64,000 nt of DNA from Sycobia sp. Sy_11 (lineage: Eukaryota; Arthropoda; Insecta; Hymenoptera; Epichrysomallidae): contig JACCIC010000001.1 of NCBI GenBank assembly GCA_018907035.1, positions 4,508,001-4,572,000 of the forward strand, in the 5' to 3' direction. Shown here one piece after another: positions 13,730 through 26,600 of the stretch (position 1 is its first letter; each line of letters opens with the position of its first letter). The position numbers and the translations under genes were made by a program. The notes under the pieces were generated by a model. It had not been told where the DNA came from. It made no database searches and saw only the letters and a list, made by a program, of their open reading frames with translations.

Positions 13730-16020
13730 TATGGTCGATACGTATGGTCTGATTTTGACTATCGAAGGATATTATTTTTTTAACATACGTAATTATAATT
13801 TCCACAATTTTAATGGGCTTTGCTGAGAATCGGACACGAAGAACGGCGTATGGACCAGAAGACAAATGACCTACGAGGGTTCGCGCACGCATTCTTCAAC
13901 GAAAACCCATAAATATCCCCGCTATCTCATTCAGTCACATTATGTATAATATAGTGTCTATCTGTGTGTGCGCGCGCTCGCGTGCAAGTGTGTGCTTCTG
14001 TGTGTGTAAATATTCATATAGTGGCCAGCGACCAAAATTGAGCTGATAGGAGGGCATCTGTACGTAAAACTTCTCTTGTACGCTATCGTCGCTTCGGAGT
14101 CGAAGCTCCTTCGTATTTTTCATCAACTATCTAGCCTCGAACTCTTGTCTTCTCCACTTCGCGAGTTGCTTTTGAAAAATCCGCGTGACAGAGGGGCGGG
14201 GGAGCGACCTTCCGTCGGTGGATTCCGCGCGCAAACACCGAAAGCCCTCCCGATTCGATTTATCACGAGGTGGGAGAAAGTTGCGTCATTGTATTTATTT
14301 ATTTTTTTTTTTGTTTTTTGTTTGTTGTATTTTTATATTTTTTTCCTCTCGGTCGCTTTATTCGGCCGAGCTTCTCTCTTTTCATTTTTCTCGCACGCAA
14401 GACAAAGTGCCGTTTATGCGAGCTCTCGCACACATTTTGATACGGGAATATAGTCGAACGAAGGGGGAGAGAGTCGGTGCGCGCGATGCGTGCATGTATA
14501 AACGCAGCCGAGGCGATATTTTGCGGGGAACCGAGCGTTTTCATTCGTTCGGCCGAGCTTTGTAGATCATAATTTGCGCAATGCTGCCTCGTGGGGCAGC
14601 GGGTCGGCTGCGCCTGTACGGGGATTGATTTTTCTTCGTATAAGAAATAAATTACGCCAAGTATGGAAATTTCTTATCAACAGGCTGGAGGAACTTATAA
14701 TTATTCAAATTAACAGAAATCTGCGACCGGTATTAAATTTTCGTTAATAGTTGATTAAATTTATTTTATTTGAGTGATATTGGACTTTATATAACCTTTA
14801 TTGCGTTTTACATTAATTATTATTTTTAAAGAATTGGTAGTATTGAGCCGCATGAGCGATTTCTCAGCTCTAAATATGATTGAATATATATTTGTATAAG
14901 AATTAATGGCCTTTCAATGATCCCTCTGAAGATTAGATAATCAAGTAAGAGAAGTAAGAATTTATATCAATAAAAAGTTTTTGCAAATTTGATATGTGAA
15001 AAGCAAATTTTCTAATGACGTATTGTCAAACGAGACTTTTTTCATTAAAGAATCTGTCTGTAATCTTTTCACGATTTCGGGGACAAATTTTGTCGATTTT
15101 ATAGAAGGTAAGATTTCAAAATGAGAAATAATGGAAAGCGCTCAAAATAGTCAGACCACTGTTGTTAGCATTTTTTGAAAATAGTTTTTCTGAAAATATT
15201 TTCCACAGCCTCAAGATAGAATCTCAATAGTCTTATGTTTCTCAAAATGGAATTTTTGAAACAATGTTGTAGTGGAAAATGTTGAAATTTTATTATAGAA
15301 AATGGAAGAAGTTACAACTGTCGGTGTAATTGGAAAGTAGGTATTTGGAATGGATTTCAACGCAGGATGTTCTAGAATAGAATAATATATATAAATGGGT
15401 AGTCTGATAGAAATCATCAATGTGTATTACAATAAAATCTGTGAATCCAAGGAGAAAAATTCTTCCCCAGAGTTGTATTGTGGACAGTGCAACATTACCA
15501 GATTTATTATAGATCTATATTTATATTCCATACTCGTGTAATATAAAATTACTTATTAAAATTAACATGGCAATTCGTTCTCTTAATTATTTTATGAGAT
15601 GTACTCTTGCTATTTAAATTGCATTATATACTTAGAATAAATTTGCTTCTGCATCATTTTCTTATGCACTTTTAAACAAGATTTTATGATAGATGGTATA
15701 CAATTATCGCTCAAACATCAAAAGAAGGATATTTTTTCCTTTGAAATTCGGCAAGATCAAATTTTGTAACTAAAAATGTCGATCGAAGGCGTAAAATTTT
15801 TCACCTTTTTGGACACAACCAATTTCCGAAATATCTTCTGAAACGAGAACTCCCACGCAATCCTTAGACCCGCTCGATTTTCCAGTCGTCGTGAAAAAAG
15901 CCAAACAGCGGAGGGACGTATCGACAAGATAAACATGTCGCCTGGAACATTGCATTTCAACGCGTACCCCTGAAATTTTGCCAACGTCGGGCTCAACAAT
16001 GCTCCCGAATCTTTCGTCTT
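13728..16020. other. Mixed block: CpG-rich patch at 14.1-14.6 kb, AT-rich DNA, patch at 15.8-16.0 kb
   Basis: The 14080-14640 patch is CpG-rich and has a T-rich interval (14291-14345). Overlapping frames of 81-126 codons on both strands look artefactual. The 14640-15780 interval is featureless AT-rich DNA. The 15780-16015 patch is GC-richer and abuts (TA)n. Confidence 0.5.
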
Positions 16021-16040
16021 ATATATATATATATATATAT
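16021..16040. repeat. (TA)n microsatellite
   Basis: Ten TA units directly follow a GC-richer patch. Confidence 0.9.
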
Positions 16041-17221
16041 AGTATGCGTGCGGGTATCTTTATAAATATAAACGCCGAAGGCCCGGAAATGTTTTACTGA
16101 CAAGCGGTAAACAAGTACACAGATATCGAACGATATATACTTTTAATAATAAAACGGACTAAGTCGGTTTTAGTAATCGAGTTTGAACTATCAAAATGCA
16201 ATTGAAAAAGAGCTACTCATCGTTTGATAGGTCTTAAAAGTCAATTAAAAAATATTACACATTAAAGAAAATGACAATGAATCATTGAGGATCTGATGAT
16301 TATTTCATCCTCTATTAATCACTGATGCAAATGTCTGCGTAAAATTTGCAAATATTCGAGAAGAAAGAGTCAGAAAATCACGCTTGATGAAGATAGTTTA
16401 TGCCAAAATATTATTTAAACTCCGTTCCATCTACGGCGCGTTGATTCTTCGGGCGTGTAGTATCTGTTTGTTATGCCTGTTTATAAAGTGTACACGCCCC
16501 GTTGCACGCAGCGTGTACGTATAGTGGAGCCACCTCAACCCTATATACATAGGTCTAGTGTGTTGTCCTTGTCAAAGCCAGGATACTATAAAGGCTATAC
16601 CACGCCTGAAACCTACCCACACATACACACGCATCACTAATTCGTATACAGGCCCAGGTGGTCAGTTGTTACTTTGAACGGTTACTCGAGCAATCACTGC
16701 TAGACTTTGAGTTAGAGCTTCGCATATATGGTCCCAAATGTTTATTATTATTTTTCGTTTATAGACGAGCGTTAACGACGCGTGGATGTTTCAGATATTT
16801 ATTTTTATCAAATAATGCCCAGTATGCTTTTTGTTTGTTTCGAGCTACAAATTCAAGTCGAATACTTCCTTCCCATTTCTTTCATGTAAAAATAGTGCAT
16901 GAAATTGTATGAAAGAATTCAATTAAGACATTGAAGTATTCCTTATAAAACTACAAGTATTTTATAAAATTCGACTGTTATTTTTTCATTTATCTATGTG
17001 ATGTGTGTAACCTATATGTTTTTATTATTTATGAGTATCTAATATAAAATTATATCAAGAAAATAAAGTCTATTTTAGTACTTTGTATGATGCCTCTCAC
17101 GAATTTTTATTCAATCATTTACAATATTTCACAATTACTTAAAATTTAAGTCCAAAAAATTTTTATAGTAATCAAGTATTTTATTATTCTTTACCTTAAT
17201 TTTCGACTATAACAATACAAC
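16041..17221. other. Non-coding block with a GC-richer patch at 16.4-16.7 kb
   Basis: The patch contains an 8-bp perfect inverted repeat, GTACACGC (16490-16497) and GCGTGTAC (16511-16518), just after TTATAAAG. The remainder is AT-rich without recognised features. Confidence 0.45.
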
Positions 17222-17882
17222 ATTAATAAATATTTTTATCAGTCTTACAGTTTTTATACTATAGAATATTATACTACAATAATGACCGTTAAACTGTCCT
17301 TGTTTATGATCACTGCCGAATAATCTGAAATAGAAGTTACTACTAAAAATAAATTAGATTAAAAATTAAAAATAATAAAAATAAAAATAATAATAAAATA
17401 AAAATAATAATACAATAAAAATAATAAAAATAATAAATTATATCTTATGTTAGCAAAGGATAACCTGACTGCCCCCACCACCTTAAATTTAAATTCTCCT
17501 TTGGTGTCCGACGTTTCGAACCGCTACAGTTCATTTTCAAGGTCTAAACTACAGTTTAGTCCTTGAAACGTCGGTTGCCAAAGGAGAATTTAAATTTAAG
17601 GTGGTGTCAGCAGTCAGGTTATCTTTTTTTAACATAAAATATAGTTTATTATTTTTATTATTTTTATTGTATTATTATTTTTATTTTATTATTTTTAATT
17701 TTTAATATAATTTATTGTGGTAATAAGTTTTATTTAAGATTCTTCGGGGGTGATAATAAAGAAGAGAAATCTGACTGTCATTATTTGAGAATAATATATA
17801 ATATAATAATATATATATATATAATAATAATATATAATATAATAGTATAAAGACTGTAATACCGATAAAAATATTTATTAAT
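17222..17882. mobile_element. Fold-back repeat, copy A: two units head-to-head
   Basis: The left arm (17222-17550, minus orientation) and right arm (17553-17882, plus orientation) are inverted copies separated only by AC. Outer ends are ATTAATAAAT and ATTTATTAAT. Arms share the CCTGACTGC/GCAGTCAGG block, the AAATTTAAATTC block, a (TAAAA/TAA)n core and the terminal CTGTAA...ACCGATAAAAATATTT. The centre of the left arm holds a 39-nt hammerhead-like motif (17506-17544) with decayed core bases. The right arm lacks that stem II through an internal deletion. A transcript would fold into a hairpin with arms of about 330 bp. I see no clear target-site duplication. Confidence 0.85.
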
Positions 17883-18150
17883 TTAATTCAAAACAGTCGA
17901 TATAACTACAATTTTTAATTTTTAATATAATAATCCTAACATTCTACTCAAAATATCTATTCTTATCTTTCAGATTATTTGAATGCCAGTGACAGGATAG
18001 ATTTTTTTATATGAACTCCACGCACACACACATGCCATCACCCAATCAAACCAGTTGGCCGCACCCGGCCTCACCATTATATGCCGCGTGAATCCCAATT
18101 AGCCCGAGATAGAGCGGCTCGCTGACTTTCGTTTCCTGCATTTGAGGTTT

Positions 18151-18336
<186 letters not shown>

Positions 18337-20429
18337 TCAGTTAAACTGCTCGACTTTTGATTTTACAGCATTCGTTTGTGATATTTTAAGCCACTAATAG
18401 AAGTTTCTACACAGACAAAAACATTGCAGTATTGTAGAAAAGTTTTTATTGGGTACAAAAAAAGCTTTGAAATTCTACTATTTAGTTTTCACATTTTCAT
18501 TTTTTATTGTTTTGTACAAATAACAAATAAATTGTAAAACACATTAAATAGTTTGGAAAATACGTTGCGCAAAAAAGAGAATGTTTTGGAATATCCGTAA
18601 ATGCTCGAAACAAAGTAACATTTTATTTAGTCGGAATTGCAAGTATTGAAAAGACTGAACATCGATAAGTCCAAACGCTCAATCTCCTTTTAAAGCGTAG
18701 ATAAATTTGTTCTTGAAAAGAAGATTTAGCATTTCTCAGCAAGTCGGGGCTATTTTTAGAAAAGACTTACTCGATGTTTAAATAAAGATTTATCGTGTTA
18801 GTAAGGAGCGGACTTTTATGGTCCGAAACATAAAATTATCTACTTTTTACTTCTTTTCGTGTAAAGCAGATTTTTCGGCAGTAAAATATTACCTCACATA
18901 TATATTACCTGAAAATTATATTATACGAATTGTGTGTATAACAGAGTGTAAAATAAAAACTCACGGTCACTACAGGATAATAATATATTTCAGTTAATGA
19001 TACGAAATATTTATTTACTAATTGTTAGAACCGATTATTGATGAAAAAATTGACCTTAAGGTTGAATGTAATCAACGGTTTTTTTAACAGCCTTGCGGTG
19101 AAAAAAATATTATTTGAAACTGCGTCAGCTGATTCGTTGTGCACACAGACTAAAGTGTCATCTAGCGATTTCGAATTATAATGCCGACATTTTTATCATA
19201 GTGATTTAGGGGGGGGGGGAATCGTGAACTTGCTTTCCGCAATAAAATCAAACCTCATCTTACAGCATTTGTGTATAATAAATATGGAGCTAAATAATAG
19301 TTTTGTACAGTAATAAAAGTTCATTCAATTTTTGCATTGAAAATGTACTTCGTTTCTCATTACATATTACTTCAGTACATCATCACTTTCATTATGCAAT
19401 TCAATCAATTCTTTGATTCCCTCCTACTACTGCAAATAGCGAATAGTGTAAAAAATATTACATGTAAATTATTTATTATTTACACTGTCAAATAATCGCA
19501 ATATATGGATTAACAGATATGGTTGGATTCGTAATAACGTAAAAATCGGTCTCCGTTTATTTATTTGCTTACAGACGTACACTTAGAAATGAGGATAGTG
19601 TATAATATCAAACCTCGGCATGCAAATGAAGCTAGTTCGTGTGATCAAGCCGATATGATGAAACTATATCTACAAAGCGTTTGCTGTTACGAAATCCCGC
19701 TAATTGTCAGCTTTTTAAATTGAGAGATTACGTTTAGAATTGTAACGTGCGCGTAACGCACGTATATGCGGAGCTTCGCCGAACAATGGCGCACGCAATG
19801 CACGAATTGTAACAATGCTGCAAACCCTGTATCGAACACGTGAGCTTTAACAGGGGCTGACTTTTAATAAAGTCCGGCTCGCAACAGGGATTCCTTACGC
19901 GGCACTGAATTTGCCAGCGATAAATTAATCCACGATAATTCATAGCGTTAAACTGACTATTTTTCGGTGCCTTGAAAAACTGTACGTTTCAATACTTATC
20001 GATCGCAGTGTATAAATTCGCATTTTAATATACAGTTAATCCCTCTTATATAAACAATGAGTTTTTTTCGCATTCTCCCGTTCGTGTCTCTTTTGAATAA
20101 AGCGAGCAGCCCAAGCGGAGCTTAAAAATATCGCACAGATTGCGCAATACATAAGAAGCTTATACTTTTAATTAATCGTAAATACAGCAGAAGTAAGTCT
20201 GATTATTTGCGATAGAACTGGTTGAATCGCTGGGTCAGCCGGTTGATACGCTTTCGGTGGTTGTCCTTTCGAGCGCAAGCAAAAGGACGCCGCTCGGGGA
20301 ATGAAATATTCTGGAAATTTCGTTTCAAGCATAATAATTGACGTTTAAAAAAATAGAATATATGAATATAAATGCGATTCTTCATGTAATCATTGTCGTT
20401 CAAAAATGTCAATTAAAGCTAGAAGCATT

Positions 20430-20491
20430 GTAAACAAATATTATCTTAGATTTTTTGTTTACATTTTTCAACGTGTACATTTTTGTTTACA
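20430..20491. promoter_or_regulatory. Three fork-head-type sites, two in a direct repeat
   Basis: TGTAAACAAATA (20430-20441) and two TTGTTTACA (20456-20464, 20483-20491) fit the fork head/FOX core. The last two are part of a roughly 27-bp imperfect direct repeat (TTTTTGTTTACATTTTT twice). Confidence 0.4.
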
Positions 20492-21239
20492 TTTTTGAAT
20501 GATTACATCAAGAATACATAATTAAATAAATAACAAATACGTTCAACCATGAAAATTCAGAAGATAATCGAAAAATCGATTAATGAGCAGATACTCTCAC
20601 GTTTATATCTCGAAAAAAACGTCATCATCTCTAATACTGAAACACAAATAAACAATCCAGAACTTGTTTTTTAAATTTTATCTTTAATCAAGAAATATTG
20701 ATGAATTTGAGTAAAGAATATAGAAGTAATCTGTTCTTTAAATTTGCAAAAGTGGTTTTGAGTTAAACAGACTTACAGGTTTTCAGAAGTACATTAAACG
20801 TAGTATTTTCGGAATAAAAAAAGATCAGCGATGAAGCATTTTAAAATTCTTCATTTATTATAAAATCCAATGAATATGGTGTTTTACGATGTTGGACATT
20901 GATTAGGGAAAATTTCAGAAAAAATCATTATTTGGTAATCCTACAGCGCTATTACAGACAATTTATAGATAATAATAACAACGATAAATACATTTTTAAT
21001 AGGATACCAGATTAAGACAGGTTTGTCATTAATAATTACTTCTTTATAATTTTATATTCTTATTCCCTTAAACGTTTTTTTTAAATTTGTAATTTTACAA
21101 CGTAATAATATTTATTTGCTATAAGCAGTTTTATTCACTCGAGCGGTTATATTCTAAAATAATATTTTTTCACCTTGAAAAATTTTCTCGCCGCATCAAT
21201 ATTGCACGAGAAATTCCCTATTTTCCAGAATAAGATTTC

Positions 21240-22251
21240 CTTCCTGATTTTCCCTTAATACTTTTTCTCCAAGGACATCGCGTGCGTGCGCGTGCACGAG
21301 ATCGAAGTTATTCCCCGATCAGCATAAAAGCCTGTTGCGAAAATATCCACGCGCATTTCCTACGTTTATTGCGCGAATCGTTTATTTTTTTTTTTTTTTT
21401 TGCAATTACATTTCCGACGGCTCAAACTCCTGATTTGATTTCTGCGGGCGGGAGGGGGGGGGGGATAGCGTGCCTGGAGACCGTGACGCTCACCTGCATT
21501 TAATAGGAAATTTTCCGCGATCGTGATCGACTTACACGCGCGCGCTGAACGAGCACAGTCAAGCGGAAGTCAGTGATCGAACTCGCTATTAGGGCCGACA
21601 CTGCTAGAGCCCGCGTAATGGCAATGATTTCCGTCGAGTGCGGCAATTCTTTTCCCCTGCGTGCACAGAGCATTCATTGCATATAAGTTCTTCTCGTATG
21701 CTCGTGCGTCGAAGCTTGCGGCCGCTTAACCGCCGTTAAGCGATAAGCGTAACCAAAAAAAAAAAAAAAAAATAGAGAGGGTTATATGGGAGAGAGAAGG
21801 AGACGCCACCCCGTTTCCAGCCGCTCGGGCAGACAGCTGTTGCAAGAAATATACAAAAGACGTTTTTATATGTGTATGCGCGCGCGCGCGCGTATGTGTG
21901 TGTGTGTGTGTGTGTGTCGTCGACCTGAACTGGGGGGCATTAGCTACAATGGAAGGCGTAAACCCGATTCAAAGTTGAGAGGTCGAGGATGCCGCGCTCG
22001 GACGCGACGAGGCGACTCTCGCCTCTTGATAGCTTTCTCGGGGTGAATTTATGGCCGGGAGAAATTGAGAGCGGAGCTGATACAGTCATCGCTTCATAAT
22101 CAAGAATTTATAAGGCGGGCATAGAATACCAGTAGCAATTGAAAAGCAATCCTATATTTCTCATGCACTTGAAAACAATAATTATTGCCTACATGAAGTG
22201 TATCGAATTTATTTGAATTAAATTTAAAATCATAGTTCAACTTTTTTTAAC

Positions 22252-22256
<5 letters not shown>
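21240..22256. other. CpG-rich patch with homopolymer runs, followed by AT-rich DNA and (TA)n
   Basis: GC-rich to about 22080, with a T-run near 21385-21401, a G-run near 21450-21463, an A-run near 21756-21773 and the CG/TG tract. Frames of 73 and 86 codons run through these repeats and are not supported. Confidence 0.45.
21882..21917. repeat. (CG)n/(TG)n alternating purine-pyrimidine tract
   Basis: GCGCGCGCGCGCG followed by (TG)n, a potential Z-DNA-forming stretch inside a GC-rich patch. Confidence 0.85.

Positions 22257-22308
<52 letters not shown>
22257..22308. repeat. (TA)n microsatellite
   Basis: About 26 TA units, some 140 bp from the (TA)n run that received the retrotransposon. Confidence 0.95.
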
Positions 22309-22311
<3 letters not shown>

Positions 22312-22443
22312 TAGTGAGAATCGTTGAAGTTTCATTTCAACGTGTTATTAATATTAAAAAGACCACATTATTATTAGTTTCATAAATATTCATTTTATAT
22401 GTAGGAATATAATCTAGAAATTTTTTTGTTGATAAATTAAACA

Positions 22444-22445
<2 letters not shown>

Positions 22446-22471
<26 letters not shown>
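22446..22471. repeat. (TA)n, left fragment of the microsatellite split by the retrotransposon
   Basis: A short run of TA ends exactly at the LTR. A second, longer (TA)n run begins exactly at the other LTR edge, so one array was interrupted by the insertion. Confidence 0.85.
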
Positions 22472-22474
<3 letters not shown>

Positions 22475-23410
22475 AACGGTGCGCGTGTCCGCCTCGAGCA
22501 CGAGGACGGCGGGCACGGCCGTTGCAAATCTGTGCCCGGCTGGGCTTAGCCCCGAATGATTCCGGCAAGGGAGAGGGGCGGTTCGCGAAGGGCGAAATAT
22601 CGCGTTCGGGACTGCGCGTGGGACAGGGTGGCTAATGGAGCACACTTGATACTAATAAAAAATAAAAATAATTAAAATTTAAACAGGCTTTAATAACAAG
22701 GATTCGTACAGCGCCTATATGCGAGGCGTGTGGGACGCAGGCCGAGGGTCGCCGAGGCGACGGCGCGCGAGAAATTCGGGAAGAGAGAGAGAGAGAGAGA
22801 AAAGGGGCTGCCACTTACAGCGAGTCGGGGCTCGATGATCCCGCAGCGTGTCCTCGTCCGGCAGCAGCACCTTCCTTCACCGGGAGCGGCGGTGACGTCG
22901 CCGTCCAGAAACCCCGGGATGGGGCGGTTATTCCGCGGAGACGGGGTCTGGCGACAAGTTCGTCCGCTCGGGCCCGTCCTCAGTGCGAGTGCGCTACACG
23001 CACACACAATGCCGTGGCACAAACACGCTCGTTCGGGAGTGTACCCTCCCCGAAGAAGAGGTACGTAGCGAGGGGGAACACGTGGAGCACGAGGCGTGTT
23101 CCCGTAGACGATGACCAAGACGACACCGTAACAGCAAAGAAAACAAAGCACGTGGAGCGAAAAGCCGGCTAAAACGCGTGTTCAAAGCTCGCGGCCTTCT
23201 ATCTATCTGTCTAATTCGCGCGCGTGGCTGTCTCTCCCCACTCCCCGCTCTCTCTCTCACTTACCTCTCCGCCGGTGGTTGTGTGTCGGCCTGAAACATA
23301 CAAACATTTCTACATATAAATATACGGATAAATATGTACATGCTACGGCTGGAGAGAGAGCAACGGGACGGGGAAGGCAGGCGCACGCAGTGCTTGCGTT
23401 CCTCGTCACA
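22472..23410 (-). repeat. 3' LTR of the Ty3/gypsy element (element orientation)
   Basis: Partner of the LTR at 31044-31983, about 99.7% identical. It follows the polypurine tract in element orientation and so is the 3' LTR. It carries the same TATA-like site (23315-23324) and ATTAAA signal (22689-22694). The outer end abuts a (TA)n microsatellite at 22471. Confidence 0.96.
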
Positions 23411-23423
23411 CGCCCCCCCCTCC
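23411..23423 (-). other. Polypurine tract
   Basis: The minus strand reads GGAGGGGGGGGCG immediately before the 3' LTR. This G-rich purine run at the internal edge of the 3' LTR is the expected plus-strand primer for reverse transcription. Confidence 0.85.
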
Positions 23424-23641
23424 AGACGCTGGTAGCCGAAGCGTGACAGCTCGACCCAACATCTCTCTCTCAGATCGACCATCGTGTCCGGATGAGGAAC
23501 GGGGTGGCTGCGGTCTACCGCTGAGGATCACTGGGATGAGGAAGGACGGGTAAAGAACTCTCTTCCCTAGACGCAGTTGTTTTTGGAGGTAACAATCGCC
23601 GGTGTTCCTCCGTCAATAACGGCGCCAGTCAATAATTGAAG
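23424..23641 (-). other. Untranslated stretch between pol stop and polypurine tract
   Basis: These 218 bp follow the pol TAA and hold no further open frame of note. There is therefore no room for an envelope or accessory gene. Confidence 0.75.
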
Positions 23642-26600
23642 TTAGTCGGCCCGTTGACGGGCGCGGGCTTGGGCCCGAGTGCGGCGGGGAGATTGGTCCC
23701 GCGGCGGGGTTGAGCGTCCGCTCTTCCTAGGGCGACCTACTTTTCGCCTCACCAGGGGCACGTCATTATGGCAGGCGGCTCCGCTGTTATCGGGCTCCGC
23801 AGGGGCTCGCGCTTGGGTTCTTCGACGGGTTACGATTCGCGTCCTACGCGGCCTCCCTAATCTACGCGGTGCGATATCGGTCTTAGATCGCGTGGCATTG
23901 CCCGCGGGGGTATCGCTTCGCACGCTTGTATCGGAATTACAATGAGGCGCGTCGTCGGGGCGCCGTACGCTCACCAGTGGTGTTACAATGCGGATTCGCT
24001 CGCTCGCCTCGACATTACAATTCGACGCATCGCAGTCACGCTCTTCGCCCGAAGGCTCTTCCGTGTCGGAACTGCTATCATCTTCGGGGTCGTGATCTCG
24101 ATGGTAGGGCTTCAGGTCGGCGACGTGATGCTTACCAGCATCTCTTCCCGTAGAGTCGATCAGTCGATAAACATTCGTGCCGAGTTTCTCCGTGGTGGTA
24201 AAGGGCCCGTCGAATTTTGGGGCCAGTTTGGCGCTGACGCCCTGTATGCCTGACGAGAGGATGCGATTACGCCGCCATACGCGATCGCCAATCGCGTAAT
24301 GCACGTCGCGACGTCTCGCATTATAATAGCGAGCTTGCTTTGCCTGCGCTTTCTGCGAGTTTTCCGCTGCCTTTAGATGGAGATCAGATAATTTCTCCAT
24401 GCGCTCTTTCCAATGTTGTAGAGCAGCCTCTTCTTGCGCAATCTGTGCGCGCTGCTCCTCCTGGCGACGGTGTGTGCCAGGGGCTGAGGGGTGACGACCC
24501 GTATTAAGGAAGGCCGGACTTACGCCAATGGAGTCTTGTACGGATGTATTGTACGCGAACATAAGCTCGGCGATGTGCGCATCCCAAGTACTGTGAGACT
24601 CCTCAATGAAGGCGATTATCGCGGTCTTCAGAGTCCTATTGACCCTCTCTACCGGATTGGCTTGAGCGTGATAAGGAGGTATCGTGGAATGCTCCACCCC
24701 ACGCTCCACAAGGAATTTCTCAATGATTTTATTACGAAATTCGGTGCCATTGTCCGATAGGAATACTTCGGGCGTACCAAAGCGTAAAAATACGCGATCT
24801 TTCAACTCGCGGCGAATCGTTTGCGCATTCGCCTTTCTGATGGGGATACATTCTACCCAGCGAGTGAATAGATCCATGAAGACGAGCAAATACTCGTATC
24901 CCCGGGTAGATCGCGGAAATGGACCCATCACATCTCCAGCTACTATTTCCCAAGGGCGGGTGACCGTTCGATGGCCCATCAGGCCAGCTGGTGCAGTCTG
25001 CTGTACCTTACATTGTTGGCACACGGTGCAGTCACGGACAAATTGTGTCACATCTTTGTGCATTGATGGCCAATAGTATGATCGTGCAATTCGGTCATAT
25101 GTTTTATGGCGTCCGAAATGACCAGCTGTGGGCTCCTCATGACATTCATGCAGAACGGTACGACGATCTTCTTTAGGCACGACTAACTTCCACGCATCCT
25201 GGTCGTCTACTAAATCTTCGACGGCAGGATCGGGACGGTAGTAGTATAGTCGCTGCCCAACGACTTTCCACCATGGGAGGTTGGTCGGATCGCTCACTAC
25301 TTTCTTACGAAGGCGCAAATACCAGGGGTCTTGCACATCGGTGACGCCGAGGGAGGCGACTTCGCAGGTCGGCTCGTCTTCGTACAAACGAGAGAGGGCG
25401 TCTGGTACGCAATTCAAGGTACCTTTCCGGTGGATGACTTCGTAGTCATATCCCTGCAATTCCAAGGCCCAACGGGCGAGTCTGTCCGTGGGGTTGCCCA
25501 ATGAGTGCAGCCAACGAAGGCTGCTGTGATCGGTTATCACCTGGAAGTGATAGCCCTCGACGTAGGGGCGGAATTTACGCACAGCCCATAGCACGGCGAG
25601 GCACTCGCGTTCGGTGACCGAATAGTTACGCTCAGCCGCAGTCATCGTGCGACTAGCGTAGGAGAGCACGCGCTCCTCGCCATCAACAGCTTGCGTGAGC
25701 ACGGCGCCTAGTCCCGAGTCGCTGGCGTCCGTTTGGATGACGAACGTTTCTCCAAACGACGGTCGAGAAAGGACGGGTGCAGATGCGACGAGCGCCCGGA
25801 TTTGTTCGAAGGCTTGCTGTTGCTCTTCTCCCCAATGGTACTTGATGTTCTTCTTGGTTAATCGGGTGAGAGGCTCAGCAAGCGTTGCGAAGTTCTCTAA
25901 GAACTTGCGATACCAGGACGCAAGGCCTAAAAACCTACGGAGCTGCTTCAGGTTCTTTGGTGCGGCGTAAGTCAAGATTGGTGCAATCTTATCCGGATCG
26001 GGTCGAAAACCGTCACGATCCACGAGGACGCCGAGGAACCGTACCTCCGCGAGTCCGAATTTACTCTTCTGCCGATTGATGGTCAAGCCTGCATCGGAAA
26101 TCCGTCTCAGGATATGTTCGAGCCACCTGAGGTGCTCGTCAAAGCTCTCCGTAGCGATGATCAGATCATCGAGGTAGGCGAAAGCCACCGGCTCCATTTC
26201 AGGGCCGATCAGCTTGTCGCTTAACTGCTGAAAGGTGGCAGGGCCACCGGCGACACCATATGGCATACGGGTCCATTCGAATAACCCCATGCCTGGAACC
26301 GTGAAGGCAGAGAGGTGTCGCGATTCCTCACGAAGAGGGACCTGATGGTAGGCGCTGCTGAGGTCCAGGGTGGAGATGTATCGCGCATTTCTCAGTTTCC
26401 GTAAGATTACGTCCATGTAAGGAAGCGGGTACGCGCTGACCTTGGACACGGAATTCAATTTGCGATAGTCCACACAGAATCGGTAGCTCCCATCGCTCTT
26501 GCGAACCATCACGACGGGGCTAGACCATTCGCTGGTTGACCTGCGAATTACGCCCTGATCAAGCATCTTGCGAACTTGCGCATGCATTTCCAGCTCTATC

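Noticed and set aside
17200..17910. Target-site duplication around fold-back copy A (TCGACTATAACAATAC versus TCGATATAACTACAAT)
   Set aside because: The two stretches need gaps to align and do not abut both ends equally, so I do not claim a duplication.
22690..23260. Open frames of 88-153 codons, repeated at 31263-31833
   Set aside because: They lie wholly inside the LTRs and recur only because the LTRs are duplicated. GC-rich LTR sequence keeps several frames open on both strands.
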